In this document: positions 1 to 13,832 of the stretch, in pieces | How the letters are laid out: each line of letters starts with the position of its first letter | How positions within the stretch are numbered: the first letter of the stretch is position 1 | Origin: Mycoplasmopsis fermentans PG18 | GTDB taxonomy: Bacteria; Bacillota_I; Bacilli_A; Mycoplasmatales; Metamycoplasmataceae | Direction of reading: 5' to 3' | DNA: 64,000 nt | Assembly: GCF_000209735.1 (NCBI RefSeq) | Contig: NC_021002.1 | Location: 482,105 to 546,104 of the forward strand | Notes under the pieces: model-generated | Database searches by the model: none | What the model was told of the DNA's origin: nothing | What the model saw: the letters and a program-made list of their open reading frames with translations, nothing else | Translations under genes and position numbers: made by a program

Positions 1-2058
1 AGTTTTTTTCTCAACTTTAGTAATTTTAAAGTCTTCTAAAATTCCGGTTCTATCTAAGTGAGTACCACCGCAAAGGTCTTTTGTAATACCTTTAAAGTCA
101 ACAATACGAATGTTATTAGGATCCATGTATTCACTTTCGTCAATAGTCATAATTGCGCCCATTTCTTTGGCTTTTTTAATGTTTGTTACAATATATTCAC
201 GTTCAACATTTTGTTTAATTCAACCATGCATTATGTCTTCGATTTTTTTAATTTGTTCATCAGTTGGTTTTTCATCAGCTGGAAAGTCAAATATTAAACG
301 TTCTTCGGTGATATCTGAACCAAGTTGATCAATATGAGGTCCAAGTACTTTAACTAAAGCACGGAATAATAAGTGAGTTGCTGAGTGACCTCGAGCCATA
401 CCAATTCTTACTTCTTTATCAACATAACATTCGACAGTATCCTTATTGTTAATTTTGCCTTCAATTTTATGAATATGGTTACCAAATTTGTCTTTAAAAA
501 CATCTAAAATTTTGATTTTATTTTTACCTTGTAAAATGAAACCATGGTCATGATTTTGACCACCACTAGTAGCATAAAAAGGTGTTTTATCTAAGATCAA
601 ATAACCTTCACCATTTAATGATTTTACCTCTTCCTCATTATTTAAAAGTTTAAGAATTTTTGATTTACTTTCTAAGTCTGTATAACCAATAAATTCACCG
701 ATTTTGCCTTTAATTAAGGCTAATGAGTTAATTACTTTATCCATTCCGTTAACTTTTTCACCCCTGCTTAAGTTGGCGTGTCTTTCCTTAGCTTCTTCAA
801 AAGCTTTAAGATCAACTTTAATATTTTTCTTAGCTAAAATTTCAACAGTTAACTCAATTGGAAAGCCATAAGTTTCAAGTAAATTAAAAGCATCTTCACC
901 TGAGAAAATTTTAGTTTTATTATCCATAAATTTTTCAAGTAATAATTTACCTTTTTCAATAGTTTGATGGAAAGCTAATTCTTCTTCTTTAATGGCTACT
1001 ACAACAGGTTTTTTGTCATATTCATAAGGTAATGAATCTTGTACTACATCTACTAATTTATGTAAAAATAGACCTTTAACTCCTAGTTGCATTCCTTTGT
1101 AAATTGAACGTCGAATAAGTCTTCTAATAATGTAACCACGGCCAACATTTGAAACTTTAGCTCCATCAGCTATAGCATTAACCACTGTTCTAATGTGGTC
1201 TGCTATAACTTTAAAGTTAGTGTTGATTTCAGTTTGCTTTTTATCTTTTTTAAAGTAGTTATCAATGTCATATTTAACTGTGGCATATTTTTCTATTTCT
1301 TTAATTATGTTAATAAAAAGATCGCTGTCATAGTTAGTTGGAGCATCTTGCATAATTGAAGCAATTCTTTCAAGTCCTGCACCAGTATCAATATTTTTTT
1401 GTTTTAATTCAGTATAGTTATTTTCACCATCATTATTGAATTGACTAAAAACTATATTTCAAATTTCGATGTAACGGTCATTTTCAATATCTTTTTTAAG
1501 CAACTCTAAACCACGTTTGTTATATTTAGGTCCTCTATCATAAAAGATTTCTGTATCGGGTCCACAAGGTCCACTACCAACATCTCAGAAGTTTGTATCT
1601 CTAGTTCCTGGAATTAAGTGTGATTCTTCAACTCCTTGTTCCATTCAGTATTTTTTAGTATCCAAATCTTCTGCAAAATAAGTCATGTAAAGTTTTTTAG
1701 GGTCTATTTGTAATTCATTAGTTAAGAATTCATAACCAAAAGCGATAGCTTCTTTTTTAAAGTAATCGCCAATTGAAAAGTTACCTAACATTTCGAAAAA
1801 TGTGTGGTGTCTTGAAGTTACACCAACGTTTTCTATATCATTAGTTCTAATTGCTTTTTGACTGTTAGTTAATCTATTTCTAGGCGGTTTTTTCTTACCT
1901 GAAAAATAATCTTTAAGTGTTGCTACACCTGAGTTAATTCAAAGCAAAGAAGGATCATTAACTGGAATTAATGATTTGCTTTCAACACGCAAGTGACCTT
2001 TTGATTCAAAATACCTTAGTCACTTTTCTCTAATTTCTTTTGATGTTAATTTTTCCAT
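1..2058 (-). CDS. alaS: alanyl-tRNA synthetase (C-terminus beyond left edge)
   Basis: Charges tRNA-Ala with alanine in the cytoplasm. The visible 686 codons cover the class II catalytic core and most of the editing domain. The zinc-binding histidines of the editing domain are visible in [11 protein letters not shown] near residue 556, and the downstream CGGTH motif lies near residue 662, only about 60 bases from the window edge. The extreme C-terminal part is missing because the window ends. Several TGA codons must be read as Trp. The start ATG at 2058 is preceded by an AGGAGATAA ribosome-binding site that overlaps the stop codon of mnmA, 9 bases upstream, so the two are probably cotranscribed. 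Family assignment is secure. Confidence 0.96.
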
Positions 2059-2067
2059 AGTTATCTC

Positions 2068-3216
<1,149 letters not shown>

Positions 3217-3352
3217 TTATATTATTAATTTTTATATTAATAATCATTTTTTAAGAAATGTCAAATAAAACCACACAAGTGTGTGTCTTATAATTATCCT
3301 TCAATTCACCTAGGTGGGTAATTTGTTTAGTTTTTAGCATTTTATTTTATTT

Positions 3353-3600
3353 CTATAATTTTATTGTGAATTTCATTTTCGATAAAGCTTTTCCGCTATT
3401 TTCTATAGTAAATACTTGAGCAAACTCATCATAGCTATCTTTAACATTTTATTTTAAAATATCTTTTAATGAAGCCATTTTTACTCTGTTTCTATTAACA
3501 TCTTCATCAGTTAATTTTTGTATTAATTTTTTTAAAATAAATCTTTTAAATGTTATTAGAATTTTATATCTAATAAAATTACTAAATAGACTGTTTTATA
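3353..3600 (-). pseudogene. decayed reading frame, origin unknown
   Basis: Read on the minus strand, one frame gives a protein-like stretch (KKLIQKLTDEDVNRNRVK, then MASLKDILK), a single in-frame TAA, then NVKDSYDEFAQVFTIENSG and KALSKMKFTIKL before a TAG stop. Its mixed hydrophilic composition looks more like former coding sequence than random AT-rich DNA. There is no start codon with a ribosome-binding site. I do not recognise the family; a transposase or hypothetical-protein remnant are both possible. Confidence 0.3.
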
Positions 3601-3601
3601 G
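3591..3601 (+). repeat. dispersed intergenic motif CTGTTTTATAG, copy 1
   Basis: Exact copy of an 11-base motif found repeatedly between genes in this window; followed by GTTAAATTGG-like sequence as in other copies. Confidence 0.5.
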
Positions 3602-3833
3602 TTAAATTGGACAATTTTGAGTATATTTTTCAAATCAATATTAATCAAAAAATAAAACAATCAAAATTAAACATTCAAACAGTTGATATATAAGTTTAAG
3701 TTAATTAATATTGCCTATTTTTAATTTAGTTTTTTATTGTCCCTTTCTATTTTTAATCAAAATATAATTATTATTTTTTCTGAATCTATTAAAAAAACAT
3801 AATTTTTTGACTCTTTAATAGCGAATTAGAATT

Positions 3834-3861
3834 ATAAAAAAGAAGCACTATTGAGTACTTC
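3834..3861 (-). terminator. rho-independent terminator of argS
   Basis: On the minus strand an 8-bp stem (GAAGTACT with AGTGCTTC, one G-T pair) closes a 4-base loop and is followed by TTTTTTAT. It lies 16 bases past the argS stop. Confidence 0.75.
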
Positions 3862-3877
3862 CTAAAATTATTTTGAA

Positions 3878-5506
3878 TTACATTTTGTGTTTTGAACTAA
3901 CACCTAAAAGTCTTAATCCGTTTTCTAAAACAATATTAACAGCACGAGCAATAGTTAAAGAATTCATTTCATTCTTGCTTCCAATAATTTTTTCTGTATT
4001 TGAGTATCATGAGTTAAATTCTTTGGCAACTCTAATTAAGTATTGTGTTAGTAAGTGTGTTAAGTACTTAGTTGCTGAACTAATGATAACTTCTGGAAAT
4101 TCAAGCAATGTCGAAACTAATTTTTTATCAAGTTCGTTGTCAATATTTGTTGCTTTAAGTTTTGAAACATCTAATTTAGATTTCTTAAGCAATTGGTATG
4201 AACGAGCATTTGCATATTGAATTAAGAAGACAGGGTTGTCATTTGATTTTGAAGTTGCAATGTTAATGTCGAAGTCAAGTTTTGAATTATATGTTCTATC
4301 TAAAAGAATGAAACGAGCACTGTCTACTCCAACAAGGTCAACAAAGTCTCTTAATCAAAAACTTGTACCTTTACGTTTTGACATTTTGTATTCTTGACCA
4401 TCTTTCATAAGTCTTACTAATTGTAAACAAAGAACAATTAATTTGTTTGGGTCGTAACCTAAGTCTTGCATTGCTATTTTCATTCTAGTGATGTAACTTA
4501 AGTGGTCAGCGCCTCAAATGTTCATAATAATTGGATCTTTGCCTGAGTTTTTGAATTTTTTGTCATGGTAAGCAATATCTGGTGCAAAGTAAGTAAAATC
4601 ACCATTGCTTTTAATTACAACACGGTCTTTATCATCACCATATTTTGTTGTTCTAAGTCATGTAGCACCATCTGCTTCAAAATGGTTTTTAAGTTTTTTA
4701 ATTGTGTCTAAAATTCTTTTACTGTTGTTTGCATATAAAGTTTTTTCACTAAATCAAATATCAAATCCACATTTAAATTTTTTAAGATCAACTTTAATTT
4801 GTTTTAAGAAATTAGCCACACCTTCTTTTTTAAATACTTTTAAAGCTTCATCATTTAATTCTTTAAGATCTTTAAATTTATCTCCATGTTTTGTTCTAAT
4901 TTGTTCAGCATTTCAAACAATGTCTTGACCTCCATAGCAGTCTTCTGGCATAGGGAAATCTGGTTCATAAAATTGTTTATATCTTGCAAATATACTTTGA
5001 GCTAAAGTGTTAATTTGGTTACCACCATCATTGATGTAATATTCACGTAAAACATTTAAACCTGCGAAAGTACAAATGTTGTATAGTGCTGATCCAATAG
5101 CAGCATTACGTGCATGACCAATGTGCAAGTATCCAGTAGGGTTTGCTGAAACCCATTCGATGTTTAGATTTCCTTTTAATTTACCACGACCAAAGTTTTC
5201 ATTTTGTTTGATAATTTGGTTCAAACTTTTAATAATTGTTTGATCATCAATGTAAAAGTTTAAAAATCCAGGAGCTGCAATTTCTACACTTTTTAGACCT
5301 AATGAAGTTAGTTTAGGCTCTAATTCTTTAACAATTTTTTTGGCAAGTTCCATAGGATTTTTGCCTTTGTTTCCTAATGCAACGTTAGAAGCGAAATCGG
5401 CTTTGACTTTAGGTTCAATTAAGAGATCGTCCTTTTCAATCCCTAATTTGTTTAAAATTGGTTTTAATTCTTTAATAATTTTGCTTTTAATAATGTTTTT
5501 ATCCAT
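3878..5506 (-). CDS. argS: arginyl-tRNA synthetase
   Basis: Charges tRNA-Arg with arginine. The protein is 542 residues, the usual size. The class I signature is visible as [15 protein letters not shown] around residue 120, and the C-terminus ([14 protein letters not shown]) matches the anticodon-binding DALR domain end seen in ArgRS. The start ATG 5506 gives [11 protein letters not shown]. The gene stands alone on the minus strand with its own terminator just downstream. Several TGA codons are Trp. Confidence 0.95.
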
Positions 5507-5635
5507 AATGTCAATATTATAACAAATTAATAGTTAAAATATATGCCTATTTTAATATTTTATTTTTTTGTAAAAATAAGTATTTTTTAAGGTTGTTTTT
5601 GCTAATTAAGCTTTTTTATAGGTTAATTGAAAAAA

Positions 5636-5690
5636 CAAAAAACTTCACACAATAAATAATGGAGATTTTTATATGTGCAAAGTTTTTCTT
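5636..5690 (-). terminator. terminator at the end of the arginine operon
   Basis: Imperfect inverted repeat (AAAAACTTCACA paired with TGTGCAAAGTTTTT) with A and T tracts on the outer sides, downstream of the lipoprotein gene stop at 5730. The symmetric tracts could let it work in both directions. Confidence 0.5.
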
Positions 5691-5729
5691 TTAATTTAAT
5701 TGAATGAAAAGTTTTTTTGATGTTACTTA

Positions 5730-6113
5730 TTAAAAGTAATCTTTCAATATTGCATCTTTATATGATTCAACTTCATTTCATAAGTCATTTAAAATAGTAT
5801 TTATTTCTATTATTTTTTTGTCTTTAATTAATTCGCTGTAGTAATTTTCAGATTTCATTTTTTCGCCAAGTTTTTTAGCTTTATCTCTTTTAGCAATAAT
5901 TGCAGAATCAGTTATTTTTGTAGTTTTTTGATACTCTTCATAAGAGTCATTTATTTTGGCTAAATATGCTTTAATGTTTTCAAATTTAACTTTAGCAGCT
6001 TCTAAGTATTTTTCTTCATCAGTTTTACCATCTCCACAAGAGACACAAACAACTGATACAGGTAAAAATGAAGCAACTGCTAAACTTGATATTAATAGTT
6101 TTTTCTTAAACAT
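5730..6113 (-). CDS. small lipoprotein at the end of the arginine operon
   Basis: Encodes 127 residues. The N-terminus is a lipoprotein signal peptide: lysines at residues 3-5, a hydrophobic stretch, then VCVSC with the lipidated Cys at residue 26. The mature part is short, charged and Lys/Glu-rich with coiled-coil character and no domain I recognise. A TGA near the end is Trp (NDLWNEVESYKDA), so the true stop is TAA 5730. It starts 17 bases after the transporter gene with an AAGGAGAAAG ribosome-binding site, so it is probably the last gene of the arginine operon. A substrate-binding or surface role is possible but not shown. Confidence 0.85.
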
Positions 6114-6129
6114 ACTTTCTCCTTATAAA

Positions 6130-7899
6130 TTAAGCTTGAACTTCAACTGGTTTTTGTTTAGTTAAAGTAGCTTCTTCTTTTGACAATTCTGCTAATTTTT
6201 GTGCTTTGTATTCTTCATAAGTTTCTAAAGAACCATATTTTTTCTTGTTAATTGCATCTTCAATAACTGCAGGAAGGAATGTTAACATTGCAAATATTCC
6301 TAATACACATACTAATGCAACTCTAGAAATAATTAAGTTTTTGTACATTTCAGCTCTTGAAGCATCAATAGCTTTTACATATTCTTCAAGTGTTGCATTT
6401 CCTAGACTACTGTCTACTGAATAGTCAACATAATCTTTGTTAACGCCTGCAAGTAAGAACATATCAGTAATAGGAGCTAAAATAGTTACAGCTAAACTAA
6501 ATCCAACTAAGATAACTGAAATTCATGCAAATGGTAAGAAGTATTTTTTCTTATTTTTAATTTCAATTTTGTTTGTTTTTCTATTTTTAATTCCGCCATA
6601 AATTGCAACAGCAATAAATCCGAATGTAAATAAAGCTGTTCAGTTAGCCATCAAGTCGCAGAAGGCATATAGTCTTGCCATTGATTGATGCGCATCACTA
6701 CTATAAATTGTATAATCTGAGTTATCAGCAATATATGCTAAAGCACCAATTGTAGTAAAGATAATAACAACAGGAATTGTGATTACTAGTGAGTATATAA
6801 TACCAACATATGGTTTGTTAGGATTTAATTTTTTGTGTCATTTTTCTCAGAATGGTAAGTCGCCTGTAGCTAATAAATCTTCTACATAACGAGGAGCTCA
6901 CATTGAGAAACCATTAATAATACCTAGAACACCAATTGAAATACAAATGTTAATTAAACCAAAAACAATTCGACCAGCTTTTTCATTTTTGAATAAACTA
7001 CTCATGTATCCATTGAAGCCAAAGAATGATCCACCGTTAAGTGACATTGAAATAGCAACAATTAAGTAAATTAAGGTTGTGATTCCTAAACCAATGAAAA
7101 TTGCTAAAGGAGTCTTTTTAGGTTCTTTCATTTCACTTTGAATTCCAGCAGCGACATAGAATCCATCATAAGCAAAGAAGATAGCAGCAACAGCAAGGAA
7201 TACACCAAGACCAGCTCCTAATTTAGGTAAAGCAGTAACACTTTTACCTGATTTAATTGCTTCTGCAAATGTTTGATCTGGAGCAGGCATTGTTCAGTTA
7301 ACTTCGTTTAAACCACCATTTCCAGTGAATGCTAATACAAATCCCATAATAGTAATAAATACTAATGGTATAAATTTAACACTTAAAACAACAATGTTTT
7401 GAACACTACCAACTTTTGATCAAATTGCAGGTACTGTTAAGAAGTAAACAGTCATTAATAAGCTAATTGATAATCAAATAAGTCAGTCAGCATTTGTTCC
7501 GAATGTTAAAGCATCTTTATTCATTAATGCCCCAACACCATCTTGAAGTGACATGATTACATACATAGGCATAAATAAGTATGTAAGAGGTAAATAGATA
7601 TAGGTCATAAAGTCTTTTGAAGCGCGGAAAATCCGTTTGCTGTTAAAGACTTTACATCAGCTCATAAGTGACAAGTTGTCATTTTTAACTGATGAAATTT
7701 CAATCAATGATAAAGCCATTGCAATAACCGCAAATGATGCAATTATTCAACAGAAAATGGCTAGAATCAAACTACTGTGCGAGCTTTTTAAAACAGCACC
7801 TGATTTAAAGAAGATACCAGCACCAATTGATCCACCTATAACGATCAACATAGCAGCTATAAAGGAAATCTTCTTTTCTTTTGTTTGTTTTTCTTCCAT
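6130..7899 (-). CDS. arcD: APC-family amino acid permease, probable arginine/ornithine antiporter
   Basis: Membrane transporter of 589 residues with many hydrophobic segments. The N-terminus carries the APC-superfamily motif GGSIGAGIFFKSG in the first membrane helix. The position directly behind arcA, argF and arcC in the same orientation makes exchange of external arginine for internal ornithine the most likely role; this is inferred from context, since the sequence alone only shows an APC permease. The length is greater than the typical 450-500 residues because of extra loops and a cytoplasmic tail ending in KQKPVEVQA. Start ATG 7899. Several TGA codons are Trp. Confidence 0.85.
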
Positions 7900-7952
7900 T
7901 ATTAAATTTCCTTTTTAGTTTTTTAATAAAGTTTTATTTTTTATTTATTGAA

Positions 7953-8885
7953 TTATCCTTTGATAATTCTTGTACCACTTTTGCCTTCGATAGCTTGTGA
8001 TACTTTGTTTAAGTCAGCAATAACAGCTACATTTTTTGGATTTTCGTTAACAAAAGCAATAGCAGCTTTAACTTTAGGAAGCATACTTCCTGGAGCAAAT
8101 TGTTCTTCTTTGATGTATTGTTCAAGTTCAGAAACAGTTACTTCTTTTAAAGCTTTTTGGTTTGGTTTACCAAAGTTAACACAAACATGTTCTACTGCTG
8201 TAAGAATCACAAATAAGTTTGCTTCAACTTTTGTAGCCAATTTACTTAAAGCGAAATCTTTGTCGATAACGCCATCAACACCTTTATATTGTCCTTTTTC
8301 GTCGATAGTAGGTATGCCACCACCACCACCAACTATAACAACATTATCAGCGTCAAATGTTTTTCTAATTGTTTTCATTCCAATAAAGTCAAGAGGAAGT
8401 GGTGAAGGAACAACTTTTCTAAAACCACGACCAGCATCTTCTTTAATGGTTGAATTAGGATTAGCCAATTCAGCTTCTTCTAAAGTTTTATAGAAAGGAC
8501 CAACTGGCTTTGTAGGGTTTTTAAATGCTTTATCTTTAGCATCAACTATTGTTTGAGTCAAAAAGTATAAAACATCTTTTTCAATTTTTTTCTTTCTCAA
8601 TTCATTGGTTATCGCTGTGAGCATGTGATAACCAATGTAGCCTTGAGACATACCACCTGCTTCTGCAAAAGGTACTAATGGAGTTTTTTCATTAACTTTT
8701 TTTGCATCAGCAAAGGCATTGAAGATCATTCCAACTTGAGGACCATTACCATGACCAACAAGCACTTGGTGACCTTCTTTAACTAAATCTGCTATTTTTT
8801 TAGCAGGTAATTTAACTAATTCTTTTTGTTCTTCAGGATTGTTTCCTAAAGCGTTTCCACCTAAAGCTATAACAATTTTTGACAT
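7953..8885 (-). CDS. arcC: carbamate kinase
   Basis: Converts carbamoyl phosphate plus ADP to ATP, carbamate and then ammonia and CO2; this is the ATP-yielding step of arginine fermentation. The 310 residues match the family length. The N-terminal IVIALGGNAL and the GHGNGPQVG and VVGGGGGIP glycine motifs are those of the amino acid kinase fold of carbamate kinases. It lies between argF and the permease in one minus-strand operon. No internal TGA is needed. Confidence 0.97.
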   Translation of the reverse strand: MSKIVIALGGNALGNNPEEQKELVKLPAKKIADLVKEGHQVLVGHGNGPQVGMIFNAFADAKKVNEKTPLVPFAEAGGMSQGYIGYHMLTAITNELRKKKIEKDVLYFLTQTIVDAKDKAFKNPTKPVGPFYKTLEEAELANPNSTIKEDAGRGFRKVVPSPLPLDFIGMKTIRKTFDADNVVIVGGGGGIPTIDEKGQYKGVDGVIDKDFALSKLATKVEANLFVILTAVEHVCVNFGKPNQKALKEVTVSELEQYIKEEQFAPGSMLPKVKAAIAFVNENPKNVAVIADLNKVSQAIEGKSGTRIIKG

Positions 8886-8916
8886 AATTTAAATCTTTTA
8901 AATTTTAGTAATTGTA

Positions 8917-8927
8917 CTGTTTTATAA
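8917..8927 (+). repeat. dispersed intergenic motif, variant CTGTTTTATAA
   Basis: Ten of eleven bases match the dispersed motif. It lies in the 56-base gap between arcC and argF and is followed by GACTATTGGG, resembling the ATTGG trailing several copies. Confidence 0.4.
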
Positions 8928-8941
8928 GACTATTGGGAGAA

Positions 8942-9985
8942 TTAGTAACCAATAGTTGCTAAAACAACAGCTTTAATTGTGTGTAAACGGTTTTCAGCTT
9001 GATCAATTGATCTGTTGCATTTTGATTGGAATACTTCATCAGTAACTTCCATAGCTCCAGTTGCAACTACTGGGTATTTTTTACCAAATTTTTCTTTGAT
9101 TTCAGCTGAGAATAATGTGTGGTCATCGTGGAAAGCTGGTAAGCAGTGTAAGAAGATAACGTCTTCTTTTGCAGCTTTAATCATTTTCATATCAACTTGG
9201 AATGCTCCTAATTCTTTGATACGAGGTTCAAATAATGAGAAGTCTTCTCCTAATGATACTCAAACATCTGTATAGATTGCATCTGCATCTTTAGCAGCTT
9301 TGATTTTGTCGTCTTCAAATGTAATTGATCCACCATTACGTTTGAATAATTCTAGACATTTTTCGTAAACTTCTTTGTAACCTTTTCCAGTTTTTACAAT
9401 TTTTGCTTGTTCTTTAGGTCCGCATAGAACACAGTTCATTCCTGTAAAAGCAGCACCAATCATTATTGAACGAGCAACATTATTTTTGATGTCTCCAGCA
9501 AAGACAATTTTTTTGCCTTTAAGATCACCTTTGAATTCCTTAATTGTCATATAGTCTGCCAACATTTGTGTTGGGTGTTCGGCGTCTGTAAGTCCATTTC
9601 AAACTGGAACTCCAGAATATTTAACTAACGCATCAACATCAGATTGTTTGAATCCTCTGAATTCGATACCATCATAAAATCTTCCTAAAACTTGTGCAGT
9701 GTCTTCGATAGATTCTTTTTTACCAAAGTTAGAACCTGCAGGTCCGATATATGTGCAAGATGCTCCTAAGTCAGCTGCTGCCACTTCAAAGGCGCAACGT
9801 GTTCTAGTAGAGTCTTTTTGGAACATGATAGCAATGTTTTTTCCAACAAGTGGACGATTGTTAGCATGTAACCCTTGTCTTTTTGATCTTTTTAAATCAA
9901 TAGCAAGGTCAATAAGTGCATTAATTTGATCTGTAGTGAAATTTAGAGCTGAGTCTAAACTCCTACCTTTTAAGTTTAATGGCAT
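8942..9985 (-). CDS. argF: ornithine carbamoyltransferase, catabolic
   Basis: Phosphorolyses citrulline to ornithine and carbamoyl phosphate in the arginine deiminase pathway (also called arcB). The 347 residues contain the carbamoyl-phosphate site [12 protein letters not shown] near residue 60 and the ornithine-site HCLPAFHD near residue 275. Its place between arcA and arcC gives the catabolic direction. The start ATG 9985 has an AAGGAGAAAAT ribosome-binding site. Two or three TGA codons are Trp. Confidence 0.97.
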
Positions 9986-10052
9986 ATTTTCTCCTTAAAT
10001 TAATTAATAAATTTATTTTTTTGCTAAATTGGCACTACGGCGCAAATTGAGC

Positions 10053-10068
10053 TGATAAAATTTTATCA
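10053..10068. promoter_or_regulatory. 16-bp perfect palindrome between arcA and argF
   Basis: TGATAAAATTTTATCA is a perfect palindrome 7 bases into the arcA-argF spacer. It could be a protein operator, an RNA processing hairpin or a weak attenuator. No T-run follows, so a simple terminator is unlikely. Confidence 0.35.
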
Positions 10069-10075
10069 CTATGAT

Positions 10076-11290
<1,215 letters not shown>

Positions 11291-11585
11291 AATTAATCTC
11301 CCGATAAAATAAATTTTCATGAATATTAACATATTTGTTAATAAATCAATTTTTGCAATGATTTGTAAGCGTAGCTTATATTTCTTTTAGATATAATACG
11401 TTAGTCATTGCATATAAATTATAATTTTTTAATAGGTTAAAAAGGCAAAATTGTGTTAGTTATGGAAATTTTCTCACATTTTGATACATATAATAATATT
11501 AATTCTATTTTTAAGTATTAAATAAGCAATAAAAAAGCAAAAAACATAGATATTTATTCGATATCTATGTCTTCTTATTTGTATA
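11291..11585 (-). promoter_or_regulatory. arcA upstream region
   Basis: About 295 bases between arcA and the next minus-strand gene. A TATTATAT -10-like element lies near 11390 and an inverted repeat TTAACA-N4-TGTTAA at 11326-11341 sits between it and the ribosome-binding site, a position fitting an operator. The far end (11530-11570) holds the terminator of the neighbouring gene. No ORF is visible. Confidence 0.35.
11530..11570 (-). terminator. terminator of the nuclease gene cluster
   Basis: Ten-bp stem (ACATAGATAT with ATATCTATGT, 7-base loop) followed on the minus strand by TTTTTTGCTTTTTT, 16 bases after the stop of the UU173-like gene. Confidence 0.8.
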
Positions 11586-13832
11586 TTAGTTGTTTTTGAT
11601 TACTAATTCTAAGCTATTAGGATCAAAATCATAATATTGGTTTTCCTTTAATTTATACTCGTTTTCGTAAATTTTAGGAAATACACTAGCTACTATTTCC
11701 ATAATAAAATCATATGTCATAATCATAGCCATAACATCATTTTCACAGTATTCTTTTAAATATTCAATTTTAGCTTCTCAAGCTTTGTCACCAATGATGC
11801 CTAATTTACGACTAATTGATTCTTCTAAAGCCATTGATCCATTTTGGATTTCAAGAGTTTTATAAGGTTTAATAATATGTCTTAATTTAAATTTATTTTC
11901 AGTGATAATGTGTTCAATTTTTTTAATACTGGTTTTGCCTCATAATTCATAAATGAAAGTTGAAAATCTTTCGTCTTTATAGTAAGTTGCTAAATTTTCA
12001 ACGTTAAAAGGAATACTATTTTTAGAAACTGAAGTATATAAAATTTCTTTATTTAAATTTTCACTATGAAATTTAGCTTGAGGGACATAATTAGTTTTAA
12101 AAACATAATAATTTTTATTAGCATCCATGCCATAACGTTCATCGAATTTATTCTTAGATATTGGTTTAAAACAATCTAATAAGTCAATAGTATGTTCATT
12201 AACATAAGTAATTAATTGTTCTAATTTTTCCATATCGAGCTTATTTATAGATAAATAGTGTTCCATGTCTTTTTTATGTTGACTATCAGCATAATAAAGT
12301 TTAGCTAATTCTATAAGTTCATTGTTTCTGGTATTTTCATAACCTTTGTTATAAACAATGTAGTAGTCAGCTTTATTTGAATAAACAGCAATAATATTGT
12401 CTAGAAGATCATAAATCGTGATATTTTTAGGGTCTTTAACAATATTATTTTTATTTGTTATTTGTCCATTAATTGTTTCAATAATTGAAACTTGGTGAGT
12501 GATTTGAATATAAGGATTCAAGTAGTCAATTATTGGAAATACTGAGCTAAGACCTTCATAGTCATATCAAATAATTCTTTTGTCTTTTTGGTGTAATAAA
12601 GATAATATTTCTAAAACAAAAGATGAAAAGTTATTATGGAATGATCTTTTTTCCTTAACTTTTTCTCAAAATTGATTTAAGTATTCTTGATCAAAAGTTT
12701 TTAAACATTTTTTGACAGCAGGAGAATATTGTAATTCAAGAGGTGTAACAGCTACTCTAACTTTATTCATTAAATCTTTGTTTTTACCATAAAACATATC
12801 TGAATCCGGCAACATAATTTGATTATCAAATGAAAATGTTGGTTTAGTTAAATAATAAGCTTCTACAATTTTACTTATTACTTCTTTAAAGTCTCCAAAT
12901 TTACTTCTTGGATCTTTGCTCATAAATTCTAAAGAAGTTTTTGGCATTTTGCGTGCACTTGGTTGAGTGAAAATATCTTCTTGAAGTGCGGCAAAAAGGT
13001 AATCTCCATGAACATTAGCTTCATTTTTTGAAGCAAAATAAGAACCATCATTAATTGTGTAACCAAGATCACTTCTTAAAGCCTTTTTGTCCATTTTGTT
13101 TTTACCACAACTTGAAGCTTCAATTAATCTTAAGTTTAGTTTATCTTTTCTAAAAACAAAACCATTTTGAGTATAGTCATCAAAAATAATATTTTGAATT
13201 TTTTTAACTTCAACTTTGGCTTTTTTAGCTACTTGATATAAGTAATTAGCTTCTAAATAATCTTTATTAGTTGTTTTAGAATTCATTCTTTTAAAATAAA
13301 TAATTTTATTAACTTTATCATAAGCAAAAGGTTGGGCTTTTATTGTAAATTCTTCTTTATTTTTGCTTAAAGCTTTAAAAGAAAAAACAGGATTAATAAT
13401 GTATTTAATTTTGCTGTCTTTTAAAGCTTCCTGTGTGTTAATTGTAGCTTCTTTAACGTCTGCTACTTTTTTGAATATGGCTGTTTCATAGTTGTTTTGG
13501 ACTTTTCAAATGTTATTTTTTAAGAAGTCGATATATTGAGATTCAATCTTATCATAAGCTATTAAATTAGCTCCTTTAAAGTCTCAAGGAGTGTTTTCTG
13601 CTTGATAAACAAAATCACTTCAAAATGTTTCTTCTTCACCTTCTTCACTTTCATCATCGCTAAATTGAGCAAGGTTTAAAGAATGATAATTTTTAATTAA
13701 AGGCAATGAAAAGTTGTTAGCATCTTTATTTTCTAAATCACTATCTAAAAGATTGTGTCAAATGTAGTATTTTTGCTTAACAAAAAATTTGTAATATTGG
13801 CCAAAATTAATTATTTTTTTAATTGAATTCAT
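11586..13832 (-). CDS. UU173/DUF2779-like putative nuclease
   Basis: Large protein of 748 residues, readable only with several TGA codons as Trp. It resembles the mycoplasma UU173/DUF2779 family, proposed to combine a RecB-like domain with an RNase H-like exonuclease domain. Seen directly: KLNLRLIEASSCGKNK near residue 230, compatible with a RecB-type active site, and IIWYDYEGLSSVFP near residue 415, compatible with the first acidic motif of DEDD exonucleases. Its ATG lies 14 bases inside the end of the preceding nuclease gene, a translationally coupled arrangement. A terminator follows. The biochemical activity is inferred only. Confidence 0.7.

Noticed and set aside
58..328. Plus-strand ORFs over the alaS gene
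   Set aside because: They are antisense shadows without ribosome-binding sites; the minus strand has clear AlaRS motifs.
3834..3861. Promoter or attenuator hairpin before mnmA
   Set aside because: The T-run direction and position fit an argS terminator.
7637..8493. Plus-strand ORFs of up to 181 codons over arcC and the permease gene
   Set aside because: Both minus-strand proteins match known families throughout; the plus frames have low-complexity composition.
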